DNA from: Monilinia fructicola
Taxonomy: Eukaryota > Ascomycota > Leotiomycetes > Helotiales > Sclerotiniaceae
Direction: 5' to 3'
Assembly: GCA_008692225.1 (NCBI GenBank)
Contig: VICG01000006.1
Span: forward strand, 749,501-813,500
DNA length: 64,000 nt
Below, piece by piece: positions 12,601 through 25,111 of this stretch. The notes under the pieces were generated by a model, which was given only the letters and a program-made list of their open reading frames with translations, ran no database searches and was not told the DNA's origin. Each line of letters opens with the position of its first letter. The first letter of the stretch is position 1. Position numbers and translations under genes: made by a program.

Positions 12601-14436
12601 TCCAATTTCATCCTGTTGTCCTGCACGAGAACGCATAAATCGAGTTTCATTCATGCCTCTATCAACTTTGACAGAGCCCTTTTTGGATTTCTTCTCCCTC
12701 TCCTTGCCTTTTCCTTTTCGACCGGCTTTGACCTTCTCGGCCTTTCTACCTTGACCCCCAGCAGCCCTTTTCTTCTGAGATTTCTCTCTTTGCTTTTCAA
12801 TTCTTCTTTCCTTTTCTCTCTCGAAAACTTCTCTAGCGTTCTTGGCTGGAGCTCGACGTGTTTTCTTGGACTTGAGCTTGGTGGAGGAACCATTATCAAT
12901 ATCACGATCAAACTCCTCCTGAAGCATACTCGCAAGACCTGCATCATCATCCACATTATTATAGCCATTTTCGCGTCTTGTTGACGGACCTTCGCCATTA
13001 TCAACAATGCTTGGGCTTCTGCGACGTGTTTCGGGGATAAATAATGTGTCTTCATCTTCTTCATCCTCAACACATTGGGCTTGTGCAGCCTTGAGGCGAT
13101 CCATCCGTGCAAGAGTATTGCTGACTCTGATAAGCTCAGCTCTTTCGTCGAGACTTAGATTTCCTTTCCTATTCAGGTCTTCGTTCAAGGTATTTTGTAT
13201 AGTTAGAAGATTATCATACTCTTCTTGCGATCCATCATCATCGCCTCCTTGTGCGTGCATCCACTCATCGTCATCTTCGTTGACCTGCATAGCAGTATCG
13301 ATCTCTGCAGTATCTATTTCTGGTTGATGTTCAGAGTAAGCAATACTTTCTCGACGTCTCTTCCTACTTTCATTCAACGTCGGGCTAGTAGGCTCTACGT
13401 CATCGGAACGAGCCCGGGGGATGATCGCTTCTTGGGCAGCGAGCATTTCTTCGTCGGTGAGGCTTAATTGCCAATCGCCACCAGATGCCATGCCTCCGTT
13501 GGAACTAGCATTGATACTGAGATAGCTATCATTGGCAACTTCTGGAGTACTAAGGCTAGTCCATGTGTCTGGAGCTGGCTCATCTTTAACAAGAGGGCGT
13601 GGGCTTTCCATGGTAAATATCCTTCTCTGTTCTGGGCGTACCTCTCTGACTTCCATGATAACGCAGTCATCGTCAGAATCAGAGTCGACTATAATTGCCC
13701 CGGGTTCTACGTTTTGACGTGATGGTTGTGGGATCTGAAGATTTCTGGAAGTCCTGGCAGAATAAACACAGGAATCACGTGGAGAACCAAAAATAGATGG
13801 ACGTTGCCTGCCAGGTTGCTGTGGGGGAGCACGGCTATATTCTCGAGGACTAACGTCGTAGATATTTTCTGAACCCATTTGGCTTCCAACATGACCAATT
13901 GTGGATTGAGACTCTTCATTTTTGACTTTTGGTGACTCGATACTTGCGATTATACTAGCGCTCGCTTCATCTACATGTTGGCTACCTGCGAATGAGCCAT
14001 CGTTGATATCTGAATCAACTCTTGGGCTTAAGATATCTTGCGAGCTGTTGTTCGAGATGGAAGGGCATGGTAGAACAGCGGGAGAAATTCTTTGATCTTG
14101 ATAAGCCGTTGGGACATGTTCTTGGACGAGGCCATCTCCGACAGCCGGTCTCAAAGACTCTTGGCGAACTACAGGGGTTGCTGGCATGCGAGATGCAGAC
14201 AGTTGGAAAGCTGTCTCCGTACAAATGCTTGAAGGACGTGCATGGAGTGTAGGGAGTTGAGTATGCCTCTGACGTTGGGGCTGAGCAGGAGTGGAGTAGT
14301 CTGCTGGTATTTGGACTCGAACGGGTGTAGAAGGATTCTGTGAGTCAAGATCCTGACTGTTTCCGTGGTCAAGGAAATCATATATGTCTCCCCCGCTTGC
14401 GAACTCTCTTTCAGACTCTTCGTCACTGGACGACAT
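9673..14436 (-). CDS. SNF2-family helicase with RING finger (RAD5/RAD16/HLTF class)
   Basis: A nuclear DNA-dependent ATPase with an embedded RING domain, the layout of RAD5, RAD16 and HLTF, which couple DNA translocation to ubiquitin ligation in repair. Six exons on the minus strand: 14436-11732, 11586-11340, 11290-10853, 10801-10724, 10673-10323 and 10245-9673, giving 1463 residues in an unbroken frame. The first 600 or so residues are acidic, Ser-rich and disordered, with a Lys-rich stretch. Walker A is DSMGLGKT (Lys about 738), then DEAH (about 866) and LTGTP. The RING is C3HC4: CHIC, CKHIFCRSC, CPKC, placed between the two helicase lobes. The C-lobe has GLKCGGLGLNF and FGRIFRIGQ. GTAAGT follows directly at the stop, so a further short 3' exon cannot be excluded. 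Assignment between RAD5, RAD16 and other RING-SNF2 groups is not settled. Confidence 0.93.
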
Positions 14437-17160
14437 GATGAATTAAGTCTTTTGTGAAATACTTACTTGACTTGATGTATTTGATAGATAAGACAGAGTA
14501 AGCATAAAACTGTTCAAATAAGAAGACTTTCAGTCTCCAGTGAGTGAATCCAGAAGAAGAGAACACAAGATGAGAATGAAAGTAAGGATGGCTTTGGTAA
14601 CAAGAGGTGCTGATATGGCAAATTGGAGACTAAGTGATTGAGTACTGAGGCTCAGCAGGTTCGCAAAGAAGAGCCGGCTTGGTGTGAAGATGAGACGCCG
14701 GGTAAGTCTGAATGAAAGGAATGAGAAGGTGAGTTTAGTGCAGCCTCAGTGAGCAGATACGCCTTAATAAAGCGAGAATTAGCTCCGGTTGAGCAAGGTT
14801 CTGTACTTCCAAGGCGATGTTTAGTGTGTGGTCTTTACTTCAAGAGAAGATCTAGATGTTGCATTACAGCGAAGGTGAAGTATCGTACAAAAGAAATAAT
14901 GGGAATATCCATAAGTTTTCAAGAGGCCAAGACAGTATTCATGAGAGTATTTGCAACGGAAAATTGATTTAGGCTCTGAACTTGGCGATTCGACATCTGA
15001 AAGTGAAGCAAATGGGATAAAGAGAAGTAGAATACACTCACAATGTAATATAAATACCTGCGAATGGAATGGCTGTGTGCAACGGAATCGAGTTGAAGTC
15101 TCAATACCCATCAACCTTCGAAAGAGAAATTGTCGTAGAGCTGAAAGAATATGGAAGTAGAAGACAGTTTTCACTCGTAAAGATGCTGAAACAATCTTGT
15201 CGCTGTACAAGTGGCTTGATATCTTGTGATTGACTTGGTGGATAAGACTGAGTAGGAAGACAGTTGTGGTTGTTGTGGTTGTTGTAAGAAGCAGGTTGTC
15301 AAGATCGGAAGGAAACCGAGTAAGCTAATCTTCGAAGCTATTGAAGTTGCTCGAGTTGCTGAGAGCAAATTGAGGGGTAGGAAGTGAATGAAAGAAATTG
15401 ATGTTGAATGTCTTCTGATGAAGGGTTTCTCATCGCCGGTAATTAATTGAGACTTGTTCAGAACCCGTTGTAATTTCGCTGGGTGATTGATGCTCAAAAT
15501 GCAACTTGAATTTGATATATAAGCTAGTGATAGGAGAATATCATGAGACGAGAATGCTGAAATTTATGGACTGAATCGGCATACTTAGGGGTGTTGGAAT
15601 ATAAATATGCAAGAACAGAGAGCTACGAATTTGTAACTGCAATTTGGAGATTTAGGAAGTCGGGAGACAAAAAAGCAAGAGAAGATAAATTGTTGAATGC
15701 ATGATTGTGTCTTAGCAATTGAAGAATTTCAATCACAAACGACTAGGGGAGGCAGTTTGAATTTGTCATTGTAATTCGGAAATTGGTGAATTCACATAGC
15801 AGACAACGAAACAGCAAAGCTACACTCTATGATTGACATCAAAGTTGGGAAAGTAATCTCGTTTAATAGTCCCTCTATTGTAGGTTGGCATTCAAGTAAT
15901 TCGAGAAATGGTATCTTTTATTGGTGGAATGAGTATTCTTGGTCCTGAAGAGAAGGGAGAATGCAGAATGGAGATCAACACCTTGGAAGAACATATATCT
16001 GTTGGTCCTAGGACAAGTATCATCTCGTTCAAGTTCAAATCGAATTTAGGATAGTAACAGACATAGCCCATAATAGATGCACTTAATGTTAGTAGAGCGT
16101 TCATTCAAGAAATGACCAAGATAGGGATAATCCTTCTTCAGACTTCAAGCGCTAGCTCAACGTCATTGACGCCATTCGGGTTCCAATACTCTATCATCTT
16201 GCACGCCGTTACCAACGCACCAGGCCCCAAAATCATGCCTTAAATCTTGCAAATCGACTTCATAACCAGAACTAATACAAACACCCAGATTGCTAGCCTG
16301 TCACTGGACGGAATATCTACAACCGTGAGCTTGACTTTTGAAGAGTAGGTGTGATCAATCTTTGGCATCATTGAGATATTCACACTTCTTTTACAAGGCT
16401 TTGAGTCGCCTTGCGTCTTTATAATTACTCAAGTATGACCTTGACTATGACCTATACAATGTATCAATACTCAGCTGAGATGAAAGCATGACGGATTTTG
16501 AAAACAACAACCTGGGGTATGAGGACAGTGATTTGAAGCCAATATAACGCAAGAAACCTAGGCCCAGGAACAACGAAAAGAAGCTTAAGCTGACGATATG
16601 CATGGTCATTGGAAGAGACATTCGATTCTCAGGTGTATGTATCTATGCTTTTACGTACCCCAACTTGATTGACCCAGGACGTTGACGACACTGGTCGTGC
16701 TTGGGGATTGAGTGATTTTCTTCATCATGGTTGAAATGGAGACTGATACGTAGGTCTTCGTTTGTATCAGTGAAAGTGGAAGTTATTCCTTATGACCAAC
16801 CATTGTCGAGAGATACTACTCGAGTGCCACCACCTAAGAAGGTAGGTAGGTGCCCAGGTGGTGTTAGAGATCAAATATTCAATCAAAAGGGGTCAGAGGG
16901 ATCATCAGGGTTCGTCATATTCATTAATTGCTAGTGGGGTTTTTGCTTTTCGCTCTATAAATCACCCCCGTCATTTTAATAGCATCACTACCGAAAGCTT
17001 AATTCTTAGAGCTCCGGAACACTGTATCGCTCTCAATATCTTCAACAATCGTCTTACGAATCTATTTGTACGCTCTTCCTTTCTTGTATAGTTCTTCTCT
17101 GACCTATGCTCAAAGATACTGTGCTCTTTGAACCCAGTATCCTTTTCTGTATTCGCGATC
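14437..17160. other. Long intergenic region between divergent genes
   Basis: 2.7 kb between the starts of the SNF2 gene (minus) and ALG3 (plus). Only short open frames without family resemblance are present. The sequence near 15.25 kb has a GTT/GTG-rich microsatellite. Both promoters must lie here, but no specific site can be named. Confidence 0.55.
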
Positions 17161-18631
17161 ATGGCTCCCGTTTCTCCAGCCCAGGAGAAAGAAGATGGCC
17201 TAGCCAGGAATCTCTACCTCCAAGCCAAACAATTAGCATTAGGTGAACATTGGCTCTCACGCTATGTTCCTGCACTTATTCTCCTCTTCGAAGCTTTCCT
17301 ATGCAGTGCCATTATCTACTTTATTCCTTGTATGTCTTCCCCCTCATTCCCAATCTAAGCCCCTCCTCCGTTCTCTCGCTCAGCTAACCTTCCCCTCAGA
17401 CACAGAAATAGATTGGAAAGCCTATATGGAACAAATCTCGCAATACGCAGCCGGCGAGCGCGACTATACGCAAATAAAAGGTGGTACTGGTCCATTGGTA
17501 TACCCGGCCGCACACGTATGGATATACTATGTATTGTGGTGGATTACTGACCACGGCCGTGATATATTGGTTGCGCAGCGGATTTTTGGGGTTTTATATT
17601 TAGGGACTTTGGGAATAGTTTTGGCTTGCTATAGAAGGGCTAAGGTTGGTCGAATATTCCATTAGGAATAAATTCAATTGAAACAAGAGTAAGCCAGAGG
17701 ATGTGGGCTGATTTGAGCTTTTGGATTTTAGGCACCGCATTACTTATTTCCTATGCTTGTCCTTTCGAAACGACTACATAGTATATTTGTTCTTCGACTT
17801 TTTAACGACGGGTTCGCGGTATTCTTCCTATGGGTTGCAATCTACTTCTTCCAGCGCAGAATATGGACAATTGGAAGTTTGGCATATAGTTGGGGTTTGG
17901 GAATCAAGATGTCATTGTTATTGGCATTACCGTCCATTGGACTGATGTTGTTCTTGGTAAAAGGAGTACAAGGAGCTCTCAAGCAGGTATGGCTCATGAC
18001 ACAATTGCAGATTGTGATTGCGCTTCCATTTTTACCAACGAATGCAATTGGTTATCTTAACAAAGCCTTTGAGTTTTCGAGGGTGTTCCTTTTTAAATGG
18101 ACGGTCAATTGGAGATTCTTGGGAGAGGAAAAGTTCCTGAGCAAGGAATTCTCCATAACTTTGTTGGTAGGGCACATCAGCGCGCTGGTTCTGTTTGCGA
18201 CCACAAGATGGATCAAACCAGCCGAAAAACCAATTCTGGACTTAATTCGAACTACACTCAAATTTGAGGAACCACTGGGACAAAGGCAACACGCATGCTC
18301 GATTGCGATATCACCAAATTACATCATGACAACCATCCTGACTGCTACCACGATTGGTATGCTCTTCGCGAGATCTTTGCACTACCAATTTTATGCCTAT
18401 ATTGCATGGGCTACACCATTCTTGCTCTGGCGTAGTGGCATGCATCCAATCCTTCAATACGCTCTATGGGGCGCACAGGAATGGGCTTGGAACGTATACC
18501 CAAGTACTGATATGAGCTCATTGGTGGTAGTCGGGGTTATGTTGATTACTGTTGTGAGTGTATGGTGGGGAACGAGGTTAGATTTCGTCGCTTCAAAAGG
18601 CCAAGGAAGTGTCGAAAAGAAGAAGGCTTGA
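17161..18631 (+). CDS. ALG3: Dol-P-Man:Man5GlcNAc2-PP-dolichol alpha-1,3-mannosyltransferase
   Basis: ALG3 adds the first lumenal mannose to the lipid-linked oligosaccharide in the endoplasmic reticulum, the committed step of lumenal N-glycan core assembly. Exons 17161-17329, 17400-17644 and 17732-18631 encode 437 residues. Family motifs are [60 protein letters not shown] and [18 protein letters not shown], with about ten hydrophobic segments. The C-terminus, [11 protein letters not shown], is Lys-rich and could act as an ER-retention tail. An in-frame ATG lies 33 bases upstream at 17128; the 17161 ATG is preferred because the protein then starts with [13 protein letters not shown] like typical ALG3 N-termini. 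The frame is intact. Confidence 0.94.
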
Positions 18632-18707
18632 TTCGATCTGACCTGAGCGGCACTTGTTCTTGCCCAAACACCCACCCGGCTTATTATACATTTTCGGATC
18701 GTATCAA

Positions 18708-19173
18708 TCATTCTTCGTCCGAATCTGATGGTGGCATTTTACCAACGGTCGATTCCTCATCATCCGAATCCTCGAAGTATGCGGAAGCCTTGGGGAACTC
18801 CTTGGGCCTGTTGGGACGGTGTCAGAAAGTCGAGCCTGTCCTTGGGCGATGGAAAGACCTACCAGTAAGCTTCTTTGCGCCAAACATGTTCGTCGCGCAC
18901 GACGTTTATAATTTCACCACCAATCTTATTTTCTCTCACATTGGCATCTTTGGTGTCGATTAATACATAGCCACCACGTTTGATCCAAATTGTGTTGCGA
19001 AAGCGTGAAGGTAATTCGACCAGAATAGTTGTCTTATCGGTAAGAGTACAAGAGTACAAGCTGTTTCCTTCAGCTTTGATAACACGAGCAATCGATTGTG
19101 TTTCTGTCAATGTATCTGGCGGGGTAGAAGTTTCTTCAGCAGCTGCGAAGACATTACGCTTTGGTTTACCCAT
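18708..19173 (-). CDS. EIF1AD-like S1-domain protein
   Basis: A small protein of the eIF1A-domain (S1-like, OB-fold) family resembling EIF1AD, a probable RNA-binding nuclear protein. Exons 19173-18863 and 18807-18708 (intron of 55 nt, GTAGGT..CAG) give 136 residues. MGKPKRNV opens the protein. The OB-fold follows with QSIARVIKAEGNSLYSC, TILVELPSRFRNTIWIKRGGYVLID and KIGGEIINVV. A C-terminal tail of FEDSDDEE and DSDEE is acidic, as in EIF1AD. The gene is convergent with ALG3, only 76 bp between stop codons, so their 3' untranslated regions must overlap. Confidence 0.88.
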
Positions 19174-19440
19174 TATGAATATGATAGTAGTGAAAGGCTA
19201 GTTGATGTCTGAAATCAAGATATAGAAAGAATTCCTAGGTCTAAATAGAGATGTATAGAGAGCTGGAGATTCAAAGATGATGGGTATATCGTAACCCGAT
19301 ACTATAATGACCATTTATTAATTTTCTTAAACAAGTCGGAACTTTTTTGTTGGCGGGGTCGGGACGGAATATCATTTTTTCCATCACCAGGTACAGAGTA
19401 CAGTAGAGAAATTTAGGTAACCTAAGTATTAAAACTTATA

Positions 19441-19887
19441 AATAAGGAAATTCATAGTACCGATCGATTTCCTATTAAAACAAGTTCTCAAAAGGCAACT
19501 ATAAAATCTTTAAACCCATCTTATATTTTTTGATTTTAAGGAATACCTATCAAATGAAGCTTCGTTTTTATCAAATTAATCTAATATAGTATAATAAAAA
19601 GGGGAGCTGATTATATAATTAACGAATAAATATATACTTTAATGCTTTAAAATGAGTATATACTATATTATTTATATAAATATATTATATTATTTATATA
19701 AATATATTATATTATTTATATAAATATATTATATTATTTATATAAATACATTATACTATTTATATACCTATTAATATAAAAAGTATCAAAATTAATTAAA
19801 TGCTTTTTAATAGAAATATTATATTTATAAACTATACCTGTCATATAAACTATAAAAATGAAAATGAAAACTGGCTAAATGTCTCTA
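19441..19887 (+). repeat. Dispersed repeat, copy 2 (AT-shifted, RIP-like)
   Basis: Same element as 2363-2745, same orientation. Within the right-hand block, differences from copy 1 are mostly C to T or G to A, for example TACATTCATAAACTATGCC against TATATTTATAAACTATACC. Several of these fall in CpA/TpG context, the signature of repeat-induced point mutation in ascomycetes. The middle has been replaced or expanded by the 22-bp tandem array. Confidence 0.75.
19669..19772 (+). repeat. 22-bp AT tandem repeat
   Basis: About four and a half head-to-tail copies of a 22-base unit beginning TATTATTTATATAAATATAT. The last unit carries scattered C residues. It lies inside repeat copy 2 and has no counterpart in copy 1. 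Confidence 0.85.
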
Positions 19888-20330
19888 GTACACAGAGTAC
19901 ATACAGTACAGTGAGTACACCCACCAGCTACTCCAGCTAATTACTCTGCAAAGTAGCTTTTCTGATCAAGCTTAACCGAATACATCAAATTCCCTTCCCC
20001 CCACCATTTAAAGCGGAACCAAAGAAAGCCCTTGAGTCTACTAGTAGAATTAAGAAGATTAAATGACTCAAGGTGGTCGAACTATGGATGTCCATTGTCC
20101 ACGGGTATGTATTGACTCTTGAGCAATTCCAACTGGATCAATCAATCTTCGACGTCCTCTATGTTCCTGAATGAGCGATTTTCAAAAATGCTTACCGGTT
20201 TGTGAATATCTATATGCTTCCAAGGTTACGGTATGTACATTGTACGGAGTATATATACATGATTACCTCTAGTTCTATGTGTTATCCGAAGTACTCCCAT
20301 CTTGTTTAGATGCATCTGAATAATTCTCAT

Positions 20331-20385
20331 TCTCCTTCTCCTTCTCCTTCTCCTTCTCCTTCTCCTTCTCCTTCTCCTTCTCATT
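20331..20385 (+). repeat. CTCCTT microsatellite
   Basis: Roughly nine uninterrupted copies of TCTCCT/CTCCTT, followed by CCTCCACCTCTA-type imperfect repeats to about 20412. It is non-coding and lies about 590 bases before the MFS start codon. Confidence 0.9.
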
Positions 20386-20971
20386 CTCGACCTCCACCTC
20401 TACCTCCACCTCTACACAATAGTACCTAGTATTGAGGTTAACATGATGATTCAATCATCGGGCTGTTTGTTTCCCACCTCTCATCATTGCTCCCATTTTC
20501 CCCTCCATGCGCTTCCAAAATGTTTGACTGCTCCCGCTTCCCCATACTTGGTTGGTGTGGATCGTCCGGCACTGCACTAGCGTTTTCTCCAGCTTTTCCC
20601 CCCTGGTGCTTGACGTGCCACCCCTCTTGGTCTGTGGCCGGCTTCCGATTAGTCTGCGGTATATCTTATGTTCTGGTATCTTTTCGTGTCGTGAGGATGA
20701 ATCATTCTTATTAGTGGGAGGCTTCCATCGTTTAGCCCTGGGTGCTTCATCCAAAATCGCTCAGTTCAGATAGAAATTTATTATATATTGTGTAGCCTCT
20801 TCCACCTTCTTCTTTTCTCCATCTTCACCTTCATTTTCCATTACCGTCTGTCATCAGAAACCGTCGTTTTATAATTATACATTATTTATATATATTATTG
20901 ATCTGGGTCCATACAAATCGGCTTCCATATTGGATAGTTAAAATTCTACATAGATTCTATCGACAGTCACG

Positions 20972-22586
20972 ATGGCGGCTCAATTTGCTTCCATCATCAA
21001 TGTCGTGTCATCTGACAATGAACACATTGCTGCCCCGCAAAGTGTCGTTTCATCCAATGATGAGCCTATCACTGCTCCCCAGAAAACAGTTACTCGTACC
21101 TACCACTCGGTCCAACAGCCTGATTCGATCGAACTGGACGATCTAAAAATGGGGACAAAACATCAATAGACCATCTGCCTCGGGGACCACGACACCGGGA
21201 GCAGAGCCTGTATCTGAATGGTCAACTCCAGGCTGGCAGACTCCAAGAACCCCGAGTGCTCTGGAATTGAGCCGACCACAAACTCCAAATAATGAGCCGG
21301 ACAATATTATTCAAAGCTTTTCTAACCCTCCAAAGAATAGGTTCAGGATGATGTCGACCTGTCTGTTGAACTTTGGTAATGGTTTGAGTGATGCTGCAGC
21401 TGGACCACTCATTCCAAAGATGATATTGTACGTTAAGTCAATTCCAGAAGAAGATAACACTTTCTGACCAATCATTAGAGCATATGCCATCCAGGAACGC
21501 CTCGTATCTCTCATATTCATAACTCAGGCAATAGGTTATATTTCAGCAGCCTTCTTCATAGATGCAATCAGAGCTCGGTTCGGAAGAGCTAAGGCTATCA
21601 TGCTTTCCGAGGCTATCAAGAGTATTGGCCATATAATGATTGTTACTAATCCTCCGTTCCCCGTCGTCGTCGTAGCATTCTTATTTATCGGGTTCGGCAT
21701 GGCAATCAACTTGTCTCTATCAAACGTGTTTGCTGCCAATCTCGATAACGGCACTCGAATGCTAGGCTACATGCATGGTGCTTATGGAATCGGAGGTATC
21801 ATTGCCCCGCTGGCAGCTACTGCGCTCGTTTCGGCTGGGATCTTATGGAGTCGCTATTATTTTATCCCACTCGGTATGACTCTCGCTAACTTGGCTTTCG
21901 CTGGATGGTCTTTTTGGGACTACCAAGATCCAAATGAAGCCCCGCTACTACTATTAAACAAGATTCCGTCAGGCAAAACCAAGACATTTAGCGCGAAGAA
22001 GGAATTGAAAGAGATGTTGAAAGCTGCCAAACTAAAAGCCGTCTTAATTGGAGCTATTTTCATCTTCTCGTACCAAGGCGCCGAAGTTTCTATCTCCGGA
22101 TGGGTCGTCTACTTCCTTCAACAAGTTAGAGGTGCCAATACTGATGCTGGCTATGTTACTGCTGGTTTCTGGGGTGGTATCACACTCGGCCGTTTCCTCC
22201 TATCCCCTATCGGACATAAGATTGGCGAGAAGAAGTTTGTCGTCATAGTTGTAGTGCTCTCGGGTATTTTCGAAGGGCTTGTCTGGGGCGTTCCTAATGT
22301 TATTGGGGATGCTGTCGCGGTCTCTATCGTCGGTCTCCTTCTCGGCCCAGTTTACCCATGTGCGGCCTATGTCTTCACTCGCATCATTCCTCGCCAATAT
22401 CAAGTCAGTGGAATGAGTGTCATCAGTGCTCTTGGTAGCTCTGGTGGTGCTATTGCTCCTTTCACCACCGGAGTGTTGGCTCAAGCCGTCGGCAATTTCG
22501 TCTTGCACCCGATTGCTTTAGGCTTATTTGTTGTCATGATGGTCTGCTGGTTCCTATTACCACAGGAGGAGAAGAAAGACGAGTAG
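20972..22586 (+). CDS. MFS transporter (FucP/BSC6-like), one frameshift in the N-terminal tail
   Basis: A major facilitator superfamily permease of the plasma membrane or vacuole, resembling fungal FucP-like/BSC6-like members. The substrate is unknown. A cytosolic tail of about 125 residues, rich in Ser, Thr and Pro, precedes LLNFGNGLSDAAAGPLIPKM, the first membrane segment. Later come DAIRARFGRAKAIM (the MFS A-like loop), GYMHGAYGIGGIIAPL and YPCAAYVFTRIIPRQYQVSG. Exons are 20972-21427 and 21479-22586 (51-nt intron). One base too many near 21146-21154 (an A5 and a G4 run) brings a stop at 21167; without it, DDLKMG reads on into QNINRPSASGTTTPG and the protein has 520 residues. The break is in a disordered region, so its exact site is uncertain. 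Confidence 0.85.
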
Positions 22587-23614
22587 ATATGCTTTGACAC
22601 AGTATCATGATGAACTCATGACATACTTTGGAAAGAATATCGGTTACCTGGATCGGGGTTTGGGTTTGGACATGCATAACCACCTACGTTGATTCTTGAT
22701 ACTAGGCGGATGTGCTGTGGCATTTTGACAGATTCCCAGACGATGGGATATAGCTGACAGGGGTTGCAGAGGCACCACGACGTCAATCATCAAAGAGCTT
22801 GACGTTAGGACATGTGCTTTGTGGATTTTTTGAACTTTTTGAAAATTTGCGCGAGAAGTCAACCCTAAGTTGATGTTCAGCCACCTACCTTTAGTAACAT
22901 TAAAAACATATTATTATTATTACACACTGTCTGAGATTTGTATGTATGAACTTAGTTTGATAAGGGAGTTTAACGGCTGTACTTCACTGCTTCATAAGTT
23001 GTCTTGAAACTATTAAAGAACGCGCAGCATCGGACAACACAAGTCAGATCAGATCCCGTGATTGCACTTCAATTTTGATGCGGGGCGGATAACCCCGGAT
23101 TTTACATGTGAATTGGCAAGGGGTCGTCATACTGTAGCTATCCATGGATCTGTAAGTAATAAGTACAGAGTACAAGTAGTATGAAAAGAAGAAATCCTAT
23201 GAGAATCAACCCAACAAGAAATGCAGGAACAAATTCAAGCACTAGAGCTCTAGAAGATACCTAGGTAGATGAAAAGCGATCAAGATCCTTACACTTCATG
23301 AATTTCCAATTGGATTCCCGTCACCAAAATTTGAACTGTTTCCGGTCATGAATTGATGAAGATCGCAGTTGCATTGGTTGCCAAGACTAACAGCCGAGGC
23401 CGGATCTCTTAAGCCGAACTGCTTCCCTTCCCCTCCACAGACGCAACCATTAAGGTACCTAGTAGTTTCACAAATCGTGTTCGCCTCTTTATAGAACACT
23501 TATTAGCAATTTTTGTTCCATTTAAGAGATCTTGTATTCTTCTTTCAAAGTTCTCATATCCTTTCTCTTTCCATATTTATTTAACGTCCGATTATCCCAA
23601 GAAAAGGAAGAAAG
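22587..23614. other. Intergenic, no gene recognised
   Basis: Contains the 3' end of the MFS gene and the promoter of the acyl-CoA dehydrogenase. The motif GTACAGAGTAC occurs near 23163, as it does near 19391. Nothing else stands out. Confidence 0.5.
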
Positions 23615-25111
23615 ATGGCCTCAATCGTTAAAGCTTTAGCCCCGGTGGTGAGGAGAGTTGGCGCATCTGCATCCGCAACACGACCTGCAATCAGACTAAG
23701 CAGACATAGTAGGATATATCAACAGTATGTATCCTATGGTCCTCTTCAATCGTGCCCATCAATTCTAATACCACTGCAGTGCCCGCCCTCTCTCCGCCAC
23801 CACTCGTCTTCGTTCACACGACCCCCTCGACATAACTGAAATTCCTCCCACTCCCATCACCCACTTTTCTGAGACCGAACTCGCGATATCCGAATCCGTA
23901 TCTCAGTTTGCCAAAGATGTCATCGCGCCCAAAGTACGGGATATGGATGAGGCTGAGAGTATGGATCCAGCGGTTGTGGAACTCTTGTTTGAGCAGGGCC
24001 TCATGGAGTGGAGATACCCGAGGAGTATGGTGGTGCGGGGATGAATTTTACCGCGGCGATCGTGGGCATTGAGGAGTTGGCACGGGTCGACCCGAGTGTG
24101 AGTGTGTTGGTGGATGTGCATAATACTCTGGTCAACACTGCCGTTATCAAGTACGCGAGCAAGGAGTTGAAGAACAAGTGGCTGCCAAGATTGGCCACGA
24201 ATACCGTTGGATCATTCTGCCTGTCTGAACCGGTTTCTGGGTCAGATGCCTTCGCCCTTGCCACCAAAGCCACCAAGACAGATTCGGGATATACGATTTC
24301 GGGAAGCAAGATGTGGATTACCAACTCTGTGGAAGCGGAGTTTTTCATTGTGTTTGCAAACCTTGACCCAAGCAAAGGTTACAAGGGAATTTCAGCTTTC
24401 GTCGTTGAGAAGGGCACGAAGGGATTCTCTATTGCCAAGAAGGAGAAGAAACTCGGTATCAAGGCTAGCAGCACATGTGTTCTCAACTTCGATGATGTAG
24501 AAATTCCCAGAGAGAATCTCTTGGGAGAAGAGGGCCAAGGTTACAAATATGCCATTGCGCTTTTGAATGAAGGTCGTATCGGAATCGCTGCCCAGATGAC
24601 TGGTCTCGCTCTGGGGGCCTTTGAGAATGCTGCCAAGTAAGCATGATTATATACGCATATCTTCTGACCAATGGCTAACGAATCTTGATAGATATGTATG
24701 GAACGATCGAAAGCAATTCGGACAGCTGGTGGGAGACTTTCAGGGCATGCAACATCAAATTGCACAGTCCTACACAGAAATTGCGGCAGCTCGTGCTCTA
24801 GTCTATAATGCTGCACGCAAGAAGGAGGCGGGTGAGAATTTTGTTCAGGATGCAGCTATGGCCAAGCTCTTTGCCTCTCAAGTTGCTCAGAGAGTGAGCG
24901 GGCTAGCAGTTCAATGGATGGGTGGTAAGTCGCGTCCTCTCTTATGGACCTTTTTTCGATGCTAATATTCAAAATAGGCATGGGATTCGTTCGTGAAGGC
25001 ATCGCCGAGAAGATGTGGCGAGATTCGATGATTGGATCTATTTATGAGGGAACGAGCAATATCCAACTGACGACGATAGCCAAATTATTGAAGCAACAAT
25101 ACCAATCATAA
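23615..25111 (+). CDS. Mitochondrial short/branched-chain acyl-CoA dehydrogenase, one frameshift
   Basis: A FAD-dependent acyl-CoA dehydrogenase catalysing the first, alpha-beta desaturation step of acyl-CoA breakdown, closest in pattern to the short/branched-chain (ACADSB-like) group. Exons 23615-23724, 23780-24636, 24692-24924 and 24978-25111. The N-terminus is Arg/Ala/Ser-rich without acidic residues, a mitochondrial presequence. Motifs include IPEEYGGAG, FCLSEPVSGSDAFAL, MWITNS, LLNEGRIGIAAQMTGLALGA, and IYEGTSNIQ with the catalytic Glu. One base is missing at the GG pair near 24005: QGLM and GVEIPEEYGG sit in different frames, and one extra G joins them to give 444 residues. All splice phases otherwise agree. 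Substrate chain length is inferred. Confidence 0.92.

Larger units (their letters stand above)
19174..20971. other. Intergenic with RIP-like repeat copy and microsatellites
   Basis: No gene is recognised. Contents are repeat copy 2 (19441-19887) with a 22-bp AT tandem array, a CTCCTT microsatellite at 20331-20385, and the promoter and leader of the MFS gene after about 20.77 kb. A 99-codon minus-strand frame at 20455-20754 resembles nothing known. Confidence 0.6.

Noticed and set aside
12376..12984. A 202-codon plus-strand frame and similar frames at 12.4-13.7 kb
   Set aside because: They lie antisense to the Lys/Ser/Glu-rich part of the SNF2 gene; their composition is the complement of that low-complexity region.
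20455..20754. A 99-codon minus-strand frame (MDEAPRAKRWKPP...)
   Set aside because: Basic and low in information, next to microsatellites; nothing supports a gene beyond its length.
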